Below the pieces are notes generated by a model. The model was not told the origin of the DNA. It worked only from the letters and a program-made list of their open reading frames with translations, and searched no databases. Positions 43,800 to 55,299 of a stretch of 64,000 nucleotides of DNA are shown here, in pieces (position 1 is the stretch's first letter; every line of letters begins with the position of its first letter). A program made the position numbers and the translations under genes. Source of the stretch: Mesocentrotus franciscanus (taxonomy: Eukaryota; Echinodermata; Echinoidea; Camarodonta; Strongylocentrotidae); contig CP137675.1 in assembly GCA_037976565.1 (NCBI GenBank), forward strand, positions 7,096,272-7,160,271. Reading direction: 5' to 3'.

Positions 43800-46700
43800 G
43801 GCTAGCTTTGCGTAAACAACTCGTAGTTATAATACAACTCGGCATAATTCGTTGCACGTTTCGAATTATAATCGTACTAGAATAAAAAACCAAATCGTTC
43901 TTAATCATTATTTTAAGCTGTCCAAAATCTTTTCTATCAAGCAGCAATTCCAAAGTCCAGCGACTTAATTTGATGCTTAACGTTTCATTTTGAAGTTGTG
44001 CACTCTCAATACGATTAGGACAATATTGCCACGTGTTTTTCTTTTTAAAAAACTCCAATCAACTTAAGGTATTTCCAGCTATTACTTAACCTCGTGCTAA
44101 TGCAATGGTTTGTCGCAAAACATATAAGAGATTTCACGTCATGTTACATCTTCGACTGTTAACCTCCTACATTGTTCAAAGGTCAAAAAACCTCTCACTC
44201 GAAGTATAGATTGCTCAAAGAAAAATAACACTTTCTCTTGAACTGTTCTAAGAAGTATGCAATCGTATATATTCTGTGAAAGCGCAATTGATGAACAGTA
44301 ACATAAGCATTGTTATTTTATCTGATTTCTTAAATTTCTTAGCTCAAATACAAGGATCCGTGTTGGTATTACTAATATATGTAGCAACAGCAAGAGAATG
44401 AGACTTACAACCCATGAGATGGGCTACGTATGATTATAGGAAAGTCTTCAAAGGGTTCACGACACCGGGTCTTTGCCCGACTTTACGAGTTCACATCCGA
44501 TATTGTCGGTCTCTTCGGGTATCGGTCTACTGAGATGCCTATGACAAGGGTTGTTGCTGAAATGAAACTTAAACCCAAAAATAAAGTAATTTTAACACCG
44601 TAATTGTATACTGCAAGCAAATATCATCGATTTTTCTCACATTCAGGTGTTTCGACATTAGTTGCTAAGCTAAACTATCGCAAACACGACGAAAAACTGA
44701 AATAAAAAAAAATCCACCTCTAGTGTGATTTTTTTGAAACACCGGCAGAAACTTTTACCCATTTTGGCAGTGTAAATGCAAGGTCTCGAAACAGCGGTAA
44801 ATAATTCCGGGTTTTGGTCACCTGACTCTCCTCGCTTCCGATTGCATGTGCGATCGCATGTGAACAGCGACAAGTCACGCATGCGCACTACTAATAAAAC
44901 AAATCGGATTGCGAAAACAAACTGACGGCTTTTTTATTGGTTTTTCCAGCAGTGTAAATACCAGTCAAAAAGCTAATCGACGATTTTTGTCAAAATGGTG
45001 TTTGGGATGTGTAAATGGGCCTGTGAATCTTAGTGAAATGTACCAGAAGAAATCAGGAAAGAAAAGCCCAAGAATAACATCTTTTGTTTTTTTCACTTTT
45101 TTTTACACGGCCTGTAGATACTGCTCGTGCCATTGAACCTGAAAACATTCAGGCACATTATAGCCTTGCCCTCTTGAAAGACGACTCCTATCTCTCACTC
45201 GATGTTTGATAAATCAAATCAAGCAAACTTCGTCACTCCGTGATAAGATTACACACCAAAATGAAGAGAAAAAAAGAACCCCGAAGACAGCATCGTCAGA
45301 ACAATAATATTGCAGGTATGCACCTTCTGTTAAAGATACTATGTCCCTTTTGCAGCCAACATCAAATTCTGTAGAACTTTGCAGGAATTATGAATATGTC
45401 ATGTATGTCATATCTGTGAAATTTAAACGTTAGCAGTGTCCTAATATTCAAATTATGCAAGGAAACCCGTTTACTTGCTAGACTTCACTGTCAGACACTA
45501 TTGAGTGACTGACTGGCTTTTTCATCTTTGGTAATAACATACATAAAATGAGCTGTAAAGGGTACATGAGCATTTGTCTACATCAATAACCCACTTCTTG
45601 TAATGGCCAAAATTAAACTGATTGAATCTTTGCGCAGCATAAAACGTACGACCATTCGGTACAATGGTCTGAAAAATCAGACTATTACTTACTGGCTCTA
45701 TAGCTCGATTCGACAACTAATAGTCGTTATTTTCCCACTTAAAGACATTTTCAAGCCCACTTTTTTTTAGGGAAGTTCTAAATTAGTATTGTCTTTCAAA
45801 TGCCGTTGGAATTTAACCTTTTCATTTGTTTGGCCTGCAAATGGGACATAGTACCTTTAAAGGCCTTGCGAGGTGACGGGAAGAGCTATAATAATGATAC
45901 GAAAAAACATGGTTTCTCATGCTCACACCATGGGTAAAATAATTACAGTGTACTGTTTATAATTAATCCACTCTGATGGAAAATGGCCGGGTGACTGGCC
46001 GTACTAAATCAACGAAAGCAACCGACAATTAAAGATATTTGATCGGGGTTTAATCTTTTTTCACCACTTAAACATTTGCCCAATTTTATTTTTGGAAATA
46101 CCAAAAAGGACAATGTAGGAGTTGGTTTTGCGATATAATTATGAACAACAGTTTAAAGCAAATCTGACATCTTGCTTTTCCTGGCTTATGATAGGCCTAA
46201 CCGTAAGATGGGCTTGAAGTTTTACAACTTTTGAAGATCCCACGTACTATATGCCCATGAGTTTGCGTAGTAAGGAGAATACCTAGTGAAAACGTAGCAT
46301 TACAGTTTTTGCAAGTATACATGGTGTTTATGGCTAGAACAGAGTCAAATTAGTAAATTGTTACGTAAAAATTCGACAATATTTTTTGAAGAGTAGGATT
46401 CAGCTGTATCTATAAACTGAGTAAAATAATGTAATAATATGAACGAAAGCCAGAGTACATAAATAATAGGTATACATGGAGGAGTCAGTATGAATTCAAT
46501 CATTTGTTTTCATCCTTAACATAGCTACAATATTTAAACACTTTAAAAGGCCCTCAGAGTTTATGACTAGGATACGTCAAACAAATATGGCTTTTGAGAT
46601 GGATAAATGTCTATAGCTGATACATCAATGTCGTTAATAGCGCACTAACCACTCACTGCATAATTTTCTATCGGAAGAAAGGGCAAGGAGAAGCCAGCGA

Positions 46701-47100
46701 CTGAATTATTCCAAGTTGACACCAAAAACTTTAAGGCAGTTTTAAGAATGTTCGTTCCGGTATTTAACAGGACAGGTGAGAGGAACGCTGAACATTGCAT
46801 TCTTTTTTTTATTTTATACAATCAACACAAAAATAGTCATACGGTAATAAAATCATGCATGAAAGACATATTCCCTGATCTCCATGTGTGGCACATGCAT
46901 CTCAATAGGAAATGTTTACGATAAAGCTGTTTAAGCCCATGTCGTTAAGAGCATAACAACATTTCGCTCCCCGCCCTGACCCCCTCCTGTAGGGAAAGTC
47001 AAATTATAATTCGCTCCTGACCAGGAGATGAACTACGGCCAAGGGGTCCAAGAACCTCAGGTCATTGACCCAAAACATTCAAGTTCAAGTTGGAATTTTG
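43800..47100. other. no gene recognised
   Basis: AT-rich spacer. Around 44735-45030 there are CAGTGTAAAT words and a GATGTGTAAATGGGCC word that could be hAT-like element ends, but no matching inverted pair was established. Confidence 0.5.
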
Positions 47101-47231
47101 CTTTCTCTCTCTCTCTCTGTCTCTCCCCCTCAATGACTCCCTCCTTCTCTCTTTATCTCTCTCTCTCTCTAAATATCCATCTCTCTCTCGCTTTCTCCCC
47201 ATCCCCTACACTCTCTCTTTCTTTCTCACCT
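47101..47231. repeat. (CT)n-rich region
   Basis: Interrupted CTCTCT tracts separated by CCCC/TTCTCC; the Leu/Ser-rich open frames over it are artefacts. Confidence 0.9.
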
Positions 47232-47389
47232 CCTTCCCCTCCTTTTTCCCACCTTATATGTTTTTTTCCTCAATCAGTTATATCTCATAATCTTTATATT
47301 TATTTATATCTCTCACCTCATTTTGTTTATATGTTGATTATATATTTATAAAAGGACAGGCACACAATGCACTCGTCAAACAGACGACT

Positions 47390-47455
47390 AACGCACACGC
47401 ACACGCTCCCACTTATTGACGACAACCACACAAACACGCACACATACACACACAA
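47390..47455. repeat. (CA)n-rich region
   Basis: CACACG and ACACAC units with an interruption near 47408-47420. Confidence 0.8.
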
Positions 47456-47574
47456 AGCATGAACATCATAATAGGTCCTAAGTTAATATGACATCGTTGA
47501 GAGGAACTTACGTGACATCCCATTGGTGTTACAAACCATTTGCCCTGCGCAAGCGCACAGTGATAAGATTGGAG

Positions 47575-47596
47575 TAGGGTTAGGGTTAGGGTTAGG
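47575..47596. repeat. interstitial telomere-like (TTAGGG)n tract
   Basis: The 22-bp tract reads TAGGGT three times, then TAGG. It has the metazoan telomeric hexamer but is far too short to be a chromosome end. Confidence 0.85.
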
Positions 47597-48545
47597 TGTA
47601 GAGTAAGATCATTATGTTTCGATTAAGGGTATGGATTGGGGTTACTTTTATTCTATCCCATTAATTGTTCCTAGTTAGGTGTAATCATCTGACGTAGGAC
47701 CAATACCGAGTAGGACCAGTGGGTGTCATTCAATCCTTCCACCTTACACTGGGACGCTTACTGGACTCTTCTATAGAAAAGTGAGACTAAGCTTTCACCA
47801 GTGTCAACAAGAGACATTTATCATCTTAATAAATGAAGCGATACTTTTGTCATAGCACCCTTTACCGTGGTAATATTTTCTTTCTTACATCATTCTCTAT
47901 TGTGTTACATGTTGTTTCATTGTCAGTATTTCATTTTTCTTTTCATATTAATTATCAGATGATTTCTTATGTATTTCGTTCATTGTTTTGTATTATATTC
48001 CTCTGAATAATTCGATATATTGTTGTCTGGGACACGCTTTGTGTGGAACAAAGTAAGTAAAATTGAATAACAGTGCCATTTCAGGGTTTGTTTTATTGAA
48101 CTTAATATAAAGTGCAAAGTCTGTCGGGTATTAAGTAGGCTATACCTTGAGGACGAAAACTGTGCCAAATTTGGTTAGAAAGTAGTTCACCCGATCTCTA
48201 TGAAGCATATTGACTGTTAACTAATTCATTCATCGGGTTGTCCCGTTATAGTCCCATGGTCGCCAGAAGCAAGGGGGGACCGGTCCACGGTTGGCGTTAA
48301 CATGCGAGCTCACGCCGCTCATTTGAAACGATTTTAAAGAACGGCAGATGGGGTAATCATAGAAAATAACACAAATAATGCATTTTGGGCTCTTTTATGA
48401 AAACAAATTCCTCACCGAGGGGGCATGGCGGGATTAAAAATACCAACAATCGGCACGAAGAAACTATGTCGGCTGCCATTTAATGCCAGTGTATTCTACC
48501 ACTTGCCAAGTTCGCCCAAAGTACATAGAAAGTTTCAAATGAACG

Positions 48546-48815
48546 ATGACAAATCGTAAAAGGTCAAGAGCAGATCAGCTTTCTGATCAACAATCCAAGC
48601 TATTGAAAATCTCGAGTACATTGTTGGGACGGCAACTGCTAAAAACCAACACGCAATTCAGCAAGAAAAGCGATTTGGGGAGGGACAGCTACCATTGTGA
48701 AGTGGGAGAAGAGATTGCCGCGGGGCATTCTGGGAGATTAGCACTTGTGCAAATGACGATCTCTTCGATTTCTAAAGACGAAATAAAAACATTCGTGCGC
48801 TTCCAAAAAACTTAA
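48546..48815 (+). CDS. hypothetical 89-aa reading frame, unsupported by family
   Basis: An ATG opens 89 codons in a patch that is more GC-rich than its surroundings. The product is hydrophilic and basic at its N-terminus (MTNRKRSRADQLSDQQSKLL), with a later GEEIAAGHSGRLALVQMTIS stretch. There is no recognised domain, signal peptide or splice border. A promoter-type motif at 48719-48737 lies inside the frame, so this could equally be non-coding promoter DNA. Confidence 0.2.
   Translation: MTNRKRSRADQLSDQQSKLLKISSTLLGRQLLKTNTQFSKKSDLGRDSYHCEVGEEIAAGHSGRLALVQMTISSISKDEIKTFVRFQKT
48719..48737 (-). promoter_or_regulatory. possible ZNF143/Staf-type promoter motif
   Basis: The minus strand reads TCTCCCAGAATGCCCCGCG, close to the conserved core CCCAGAATGC(A/C)nnGCG of ZNF143/SBF sites found in animal promoters. 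Single match by eye. Confidence 0.35.
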
Positions 48816-49254
48816 GTTCTGGATAGTTCCATCAAAGTTTATTAACCCTCACAATACTGCTGAACTACTTATTTACAGCACGAGAAGCGACGTTTGAGGG
48901 TATCTTTTTGTCAAATATGTAAGACATTACACGGACGCAAACACGAAAGTTCAGTGACCGAATAACAAATATACATTTATGACTTTTGTATTAATTTTCA
49001 TCAAAATTGCAACGTAGGTGGGAAAATCCCGTATTTTCATGTAGATCTTTAAATCACACATGCATAACTGCATCTGGGAATAAGCGCACGTTAGGGGTTA
49101 AGAATTTAACGAGGCGTGCCGAAAAGGAGTGTTTCTTGAGACAAGTTGTCTATAAAGTACATTATTCCACAGAAAAAGTAAGGTGAAAAATATATTCATT
49201 TGAAGTAGAATCGCAGTGGCATGCGAAAGAGAAATATTATTCTTTTGGGTTGGT

Positions 49255-49400
49255 TTACAGAGGGGCTATAAATCAATCTGGGGTGGATATGGGCGGGCGA
49301 TTGGTTTCTTTACTTTGCTTTGTTTTCTTCTGAGTTTTCCACAGGGAGATTATCCGGTCAGAGGAGAGCGTGGCACGAACCAATGGGAGCCATCAAACCA
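49255..49400 (+). promoter_or_regulatory. promoter-like cluster: TATAAATC, GC-box and CCAAT-type boxes
   Basis: GGGGCTATAAATC near 49263-49275 is followed by GGGCGGGCGATTGG near 49290-49303 and by CCAATGGG near 49380. A GC-rich segment follows, with a donor-like GAGAGTAACT near 49486. The element order does not fit one textbook promoter, as GC and CCAAT boxes are downstream of the TATA, so orientation is uncertain. Confidence 0.25.
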
Positions 49401-51201
49401 ATTCAACCTGAAATGCTTTATTGTCTCCACCCGAGCGAGACTCGGCCAACCAGACTATGGGACGAACTTCACAGGGACGCCAGAGAGTAACTCGCGTTGA
49501 TGACGTAGTTCTATTGCATTGAAGGTTTATGTTATTGTTATCGACACAAATAATGTTTGTTTATCTTATTACGATTATTGTATTTTATTGTAGTGGTTTG
49601 TTGTCATAAAGATATATCAAACGTGATGCTTAAAGAGCTTACATATATTTGTTTTCATTGTTAAAGTGTTATCATGATTGACATTAATGCAATCCGTGTA
49701 TGCAATGAGTACTTCCATTATCAAGATTTCAATGAATTTCGGAAAAAAATATATAACCATGATCATTTCTATTATCATATCACTACAATTATGTCTAAAC
49801 CTTTAAAATAAAGACGTTATTTCATTGCCATTAAGCTACACCGTCGTTTATGCAATAAATTGTTATGGAATGGTAGTTTCTAAAATCAGGAAAGAGAGGG
49901 TATTTTAAGGGGCATAGACAAATAATCATGTGTTTCGTTATTCAAGATTCAAGTTGAAAAATCCGGGCTATGCCAGAAGTTGGGCTTACTAACTCAGCAC
50001 ACTTGAATGCAAGGCAGTAAAATCATAGATAAATGACACAATAGGCCTTCAACTTTAATTATCAAATGACCTTTGCTCTAGAAATGACTATGATGTAAGT
50101 CTCCATCTTGAATGCATACTTGAGTGATCTAAATGACAGGCCCCATAAGCACTTTGTTCAATTTGTCACGAATAACTCGGTTTCATGTATTTTGTTTTTG
50201 TTTTGTTCTTTTCTACCACGAAGTTCAAATCGTCAACATTTATATCGTACTGTCTGAAGCTTAATAATGTCACCACCCCCGCCTCAGTGTGCCCCTATCG
50301 CTTAGTCCTAGCCCTCCCCCGACATAACGGTTAACAATAAGTTAAAACCTCAGGGTCAACGGCTTCGTTTTTCGCTCTCAAATTATGGCTCTGATGAAAG
50401 AAGATTAAAAGTGCAAATTTGAAGTTCAAGGTGTATGTTGTGTTGTCTGGTTCACCCCGTTCTTTCAGGACTCCCCTTTCATGCACAAATAGGTGAACAG
50501 TGTAATCAGATCCCCGCTTTTAAAGAGAGGTGACCGAGAAAAAATTCTGAATGCTTTTCATTGTGATTTGGCTGGAACGTTCCCATAGATGCAATGGTTA
50601 AGCTTGTCTGGAAAAATCGGTCGTGATACCTAGCAAACTACGACTATCAACTCTGCAGCAGAACACCGCTTTCATTTTCATAATCGAATAACCATTTCCC
50701 TTTTTCACATCATACAAACTGAGTTGATAACTGGACCTTGTTCATCATCGCTTGACGTTTTTCGATGTCATCGTCGCCATGGATTTCGTCGTTGTATTAT
50801 TATCATCTACCATGTTCCATCATGAATGTTGTCATGGTTATTATAAATTCTGGTAACGAAAAGTGAATATACATGTGTTTGCCTTTTTTTTTGTTGAAAT
50901 GAAATATGTCACATTTTTGGAATAAACTACAAAAAAAATACATTTCAAATAGTCACTAGTCATAAATAAAGAAACAAACCAACACAAAATCAGGAGAGGA
51001 GGTGCTTTCCCGCCATTCATCTGAATCTATGTCTATCTATTTATTGATCTCTGCCTCTAAGTGATTCATGTTTCGTTCATCTACCCACCAATCAATCATT
51101 CTGTTCCACATTCATGTACACATTGTATGAACATTTTCATTTATCAATCATCCTATCTTTCTCGTCTACCCCTGTTCTGTTCAATCTATCTCTGTCCGTA
51201 G

Positions 51202-51316
51202 ACCAAGCTTCCCACCAGATGTGTTTCAAACCCACCCCTTCAATTAAACCCAGGGGCTGTTTCCACATGGAAAGTATTATCACACCCAAAGCTTATTACG
51301 CCACTGAGAATCACAC
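51202..51316 (+). CDS. candidate internal coding exon of an unidentified gene (exon A)
   Basis: A long pyrimidine-rich stretch ending CTGTCCGTAG at 51201 forms a strong acceptor, and the segment ends at a consensus donor GTAAGT. It carries 37 complete codons in one open frame (QASHQMCFKPTPSIKPRG, then CFHMESIITPKAYYATENH) plus two bases at each end. Its 3' phase fits exactly with the segment at 51361. The peptide is not recognised; upstream exons were not identified. Confidence 0.42.
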
Positions 51317-51360
51317 GTAAGTATGTGTGTGATTGTGCGTAACAGGGTGATTAATTGCAG

Positions 51361-51514
51361 TGCTGAAGAAGATGCGCTCCATGGCGTTTCTGCCGTTCAG
51401 TGTGAGCACGCCTCTGGTGACGATGATGAGTTTTCCGCGTCGCCATTGCGTGAGGATACTTACCCGAATGATAAGAGAAATACAATCAAGCTGATCACGA
51501 AGAAACCAATATAA
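51361..51514 (+). CDS. candidate terminal coding exon of the same unidentified gene (exon B)
   Basis: It is preceded by the acceptor ATTAATTGCAG. Its first base T completes the ACT codon begun in 51315-51316, and the frame then runs 50 codons to TAA at 51512-51514. The product is acidic and hydrophilic (AEEDALHGVSAVQCEHAS, GDDDEFSASPLREDTYPN) with a basic end (KLITKKPI). That would suit a cytosolic C-terminal tail, but no family is recognised. The gap to exon A is only 44 nt, unusually short for an intron here. Confidence 0.42.
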
Positions 51515-52205
51515 TGACTCAACAGGTTCCTAATGGTACCCAGGAGGATCACATCATGTTGATCTTGTGTTAGTATGAACGGTAATGATTATACATGTAT
51601 ATGAAATCATGGGCGAAAGAAGCGGAATCAAAGAGGATGTGACCGATATTAGGGCATCGTAATGGTGAAGGGCATATTCAAGATTTACATGTACATGTAG
51701 CCATGTCGTGCCCGTAGGAAAAGAAGCAAGTGACCAAATACCACACCATAGGCGACTTTGGGTACAGACTGCAACCATGAAACAACAATGAACTGGACGG
51801 GGAAATGAGAGAACAGCAAGTTGCATGATAGACTAATGTGAGAAGGGAAAGGGAGGGTATGTTTGATACATTTCATCGTATACGCATCTCAATTGACTTT
51901 GATCATTTCCATACAAAAGACATTGATTAAGAGTGGGGGTTGGCAGGTGATGGCAGGGCGGGGGCGGGAGGGGGGGGGGGACATGTTTTTTTTTTAAACG
52001 CAAGGCCAAGGCAGTCGATACCCATAATGTGCTGAAAATGTCATAGAAACGTGGTACCAATACAGCATACTTCGTTCTACATTGTAAATTCCCTTAGCCC
52101 AAACTCTCAACGATGAAAAGCTGTGAAGCTGGTAAAATCATTGTCACCTCCCCGCTCGTTTCTATGCAAGAAAAGCAATTAAGTTATTGGCCTAGGTGCT
52201 TAATG

Positions 52206-52504
52206 CAGTGGCGTAGCGTGAACCCAGACATTAAAAGGGGTACCGGCATCATCCGGGGCGCCGGTCTTACTCATTCGATGAAATGCAATTAAAAAGTTAA
52301 TAAATTACGAGGAGGTGGGGGTAAGAGGGGTGGTAGCATGGACCTACTTAGGTCCATGGTGGTAGTGTCTTCTTTTCACGATCCCTTCCCTTTACTCTCC
52401 CCTCTTTTCCCCTATTTTATTTAGCTTCCATGGATGGGGAGAGGGTGGTGGAGGTGGACGAGAGACGACTTCCCCCTTGTGCCCATCCTCAAGCTACGCC
52501 AAGG
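52206..52504. mobile_element. MITE with CAGTGGCGTAGCGTGA-type ends
   Basis: The left end CAGTGGCGTAGCGTGA is matched by the reverse complement of the right end, CCTTGGCGTAGCTTGA. The CAGTGGCGTAGC terminus is common in non-autonomous DNA transposons of marine animals (recalled, not searched). Inside, CATGGACCTA and TAGGTCCATG form a perfect 10-bp hairpin near 52339-52360. No coding capacity. Confidence 0.65.
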
Positions 52505-52759
52505 GCTAAATGTGTAGTAGGTCACATCATCACTTTTCAAAGTCAAGGGCCACTGTTCTATATGAATTTCACACGACCTTAAAATGGCTCCCCTGTTACA
52601 CTTTCACACACAAAAGAAAATGATCCATTTAGCAAGGGAGATGGATATACCCAACCCTTTCTAGCTTCTCTTTTCTTGATACAGAAACCGGTAAATGCTT
52701 CGTGAGATTCATCAACCACTGTTTTGACTTTAAGAAATCGTGAGGCGCTTAAAGATAAA

Positions 52760-53133
52760 GTTGAGTTCTGGTCATGCGACTGCTTTGTGAAAGAAACAGT
52801 GTGAAATCGATCAGAAAAGGTTGATCATTTAGCATATAAGTATTGGTGTGTACTGCAAGGTTCTGAAATCATCGAAATGATAAGAAATTTGGCCCAGTCT
52901 TGGTAAAGTTACAAGCACTGTATACAGAAAGATGTATATGGGACTACACGAACATGTGGCATAAAAATCCGTCCCGATTTTTATGCTGTTACATGTCATA
53001 TAATTTTAGAATATTAAGGTATTTGAAGAGCCATGCTTTTCAGGGAACATTTGTTACCTGATGTTCTTCCACACTTGCATAATAACAATTATAACGCTCA
53101 CAAATTACTTTTCACCTCTTCACAGAACTCAAC
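52760..53133 (+). mobile_element. copy 2 of the unnamed GTTGAGTTCTGG element
   Basis: It matches 16314-16670 along its length, with point differences and a roughly 15-bp length difference near 52822-52850. The internal CATAAAAATC/GATTTTTATG hairpin is unchanged. The right inverted end carries one mismatch against the left end. Confidence 0.8.
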
Positions 53134-53142
53134 CTTCTCTTT

Positions 53143-54500
53143 AAACAGCAAGATCTGCCTCTGGGTCACTAAGCATACAACTCAAATGAACAAACCTTCG
53201 AATGGTTCATCCATATCCTAAGACATCGAAAAGAAACGTGGGTCTTTCATACGGTTACATTTGTACCCGTTCTCTTGTAGAATAAAGACTCTGAATCTTT
53301 TTTGTAAACCATTTGCGATGTTCACCATAACTGCAAGCGATGTTATAGATCTATCTAGTCAAGTTTATGAAAGCTCAATGTTAAGATAACTTGGAAATGA
53401 TGTAAAAATACAATCAACGTCATGCGTGATTTGAATGCTCGAATAGAGACAGGTTATTCAGTGTTGAAAGTGCTTAGTTGGACGGGTCACATGCAGACAG
53501 TGGTTTTGCGGTCATTATATATCAATCAAGCACAGATCGAACAAGATTCTCTCCTTAGAAGAAATGAGGAAATATTAGATGAAAGTGGTAGACAAAACCG
53601 CTAGAAGATGATCACGTGATGGTGTGTAAAATGTGAAATCAGGTCACGTGAGATTGGTGCACGTAACTTACAACAATCAATAGGTTACACAGATGTGAAA
53701 TAGTTGAAGGAGAAGAAAAAAAATCGACACTTTTGTGTGTTTTTGGCGAATACCCAGACATTCAGACATGTGACTAAACAAGTAGGCAGATGTACAGACT
53801 TGAAGACACAATTGAAGAAAAATCCAAATACATTATAAACAGGCAAACTGAAATAGATAAAGCAGATATAGATTCATAACTTAATAGATAGCGAGGGTTA
53901 TCTAATAAATAGACAAATATACAACCGAAAGATGACTTCATACAATAATTACAAAGAAAAACCGAAGATTTGTCGTCTTGTTTAAAGCCGTTCTTCCATT
54001 TTGTTTCACTAATCATCGTTCATTCATATATCTTAGACACATATGTACAAACAAACATAGAGACATGTATACAGACAAACAGACAAGCAAACAGACTGAC
54101 AGACAGAAAGATAGTCTGATGAACATAGATTGAGGCAGAAACATCAGACATCACGTCATTCGTCATGCCCGATATCTCCTAGATAAGGTTAATGTTTTGA
54201 TTTGCAATCTGGGACTGTGGTTTCTAAAACGTTGAAGGACATAACTAAATTCCCAGTTTGCGTATATTAACTACATGCAGTGGTGGATGCGGTTAACCAG
54301 AATATCGGTCACTTATTACCGATACAACACAGCATAATGGTCCTTTTAGCACTTTCACCTAAAAGTACAGATTCCATGGCGACCTAAAATAAATCGGTTT
54401 ATCCATTTACCATGTTGCATTCCAATTATATATATACGCTACTAGAACACGTACATAAAAGTAAACGAAACACACAAATAATCCCATTGTACTAATGCTA
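53143..54500. other. no gene recognised
   Basis: AT-rich spacer with a loose (ACAG)n tract near 54068-54112 and no convincing exon. Confidence 0.55.
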
Positions 54501-54517
54501 CGTCTAGTCCTACCCCC

Positions 54518-54518
54518 T

Positions 54519-54612
<94 letters not shown>

Positions 54613-54705
54613 CACTACTACTACTACTACCACTACTACTACCACTACTGCTACCACTGCACTCTGCTACTACTACTACTACTACTACTGCTACTCTACC
54701 ACCTG

Positions 54706-54798
<93 letters not shown>

Positions 54799-54816
54799 TA
54801 CTACTACTACTATTAT

Positions 54817-54875
<59 letters not shown>

Positions 54876-54876
54876 A
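54518..54876. repeat. (CTA)n microsatellite, ~360 bp
   Basis: Two long CTA tracts are separated by CCACTG/CTACCACCTGC near 54640-54710. Poly-Leu, poly-Ser, poly-Val and poly-Thr frames over it are artefacts. A smaller CTG/CTA/CAA tract follows at 55001-55055. Confidence 0.97.
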
Positions 54877-55222
54877 TGTAATGTACAGAACAGTAATTGA
54901 ATCCAGTGACCGGGGTAATAACAATACTGTACGCCCTTTGGTCATTTAATGAAAAAGTGTTATATCAGAAACCGGTATTATTTATAATAATTACTAGTAC
55001 TACTGCTGCTGCTGCTGCTACTACTACTACTTTTACTACTACAACAACAACAACCATAACAAGTATTACTAATAATTATTATTACATTTCTCCATGTAAG
55101 CTCATAGATCTACTATTAAACAAAACTGAGATTTGTTTATGAAGTTAATAAATTGAATTATATCGAATTGAATGGTAGAAGAAATACATGTTGTTTTATA
55201 TTAAACTAATATTAACATGATT

Positions 55223-55282
55223 CTCTCTGTGTGTCTCTCTCTCTCTCGTTCTGTCTCTGTCTCTGTCTCTGTCTATGTCTCT
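55223..55282. repeat. (CT)n/(CTGT)n microsatellite
   Basis: CTCTCT and TCTGTC units over about 60 bp. Confidence 0.9.
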
Positions 55283-55299
55283 CTTTCTGTCACACCAAT

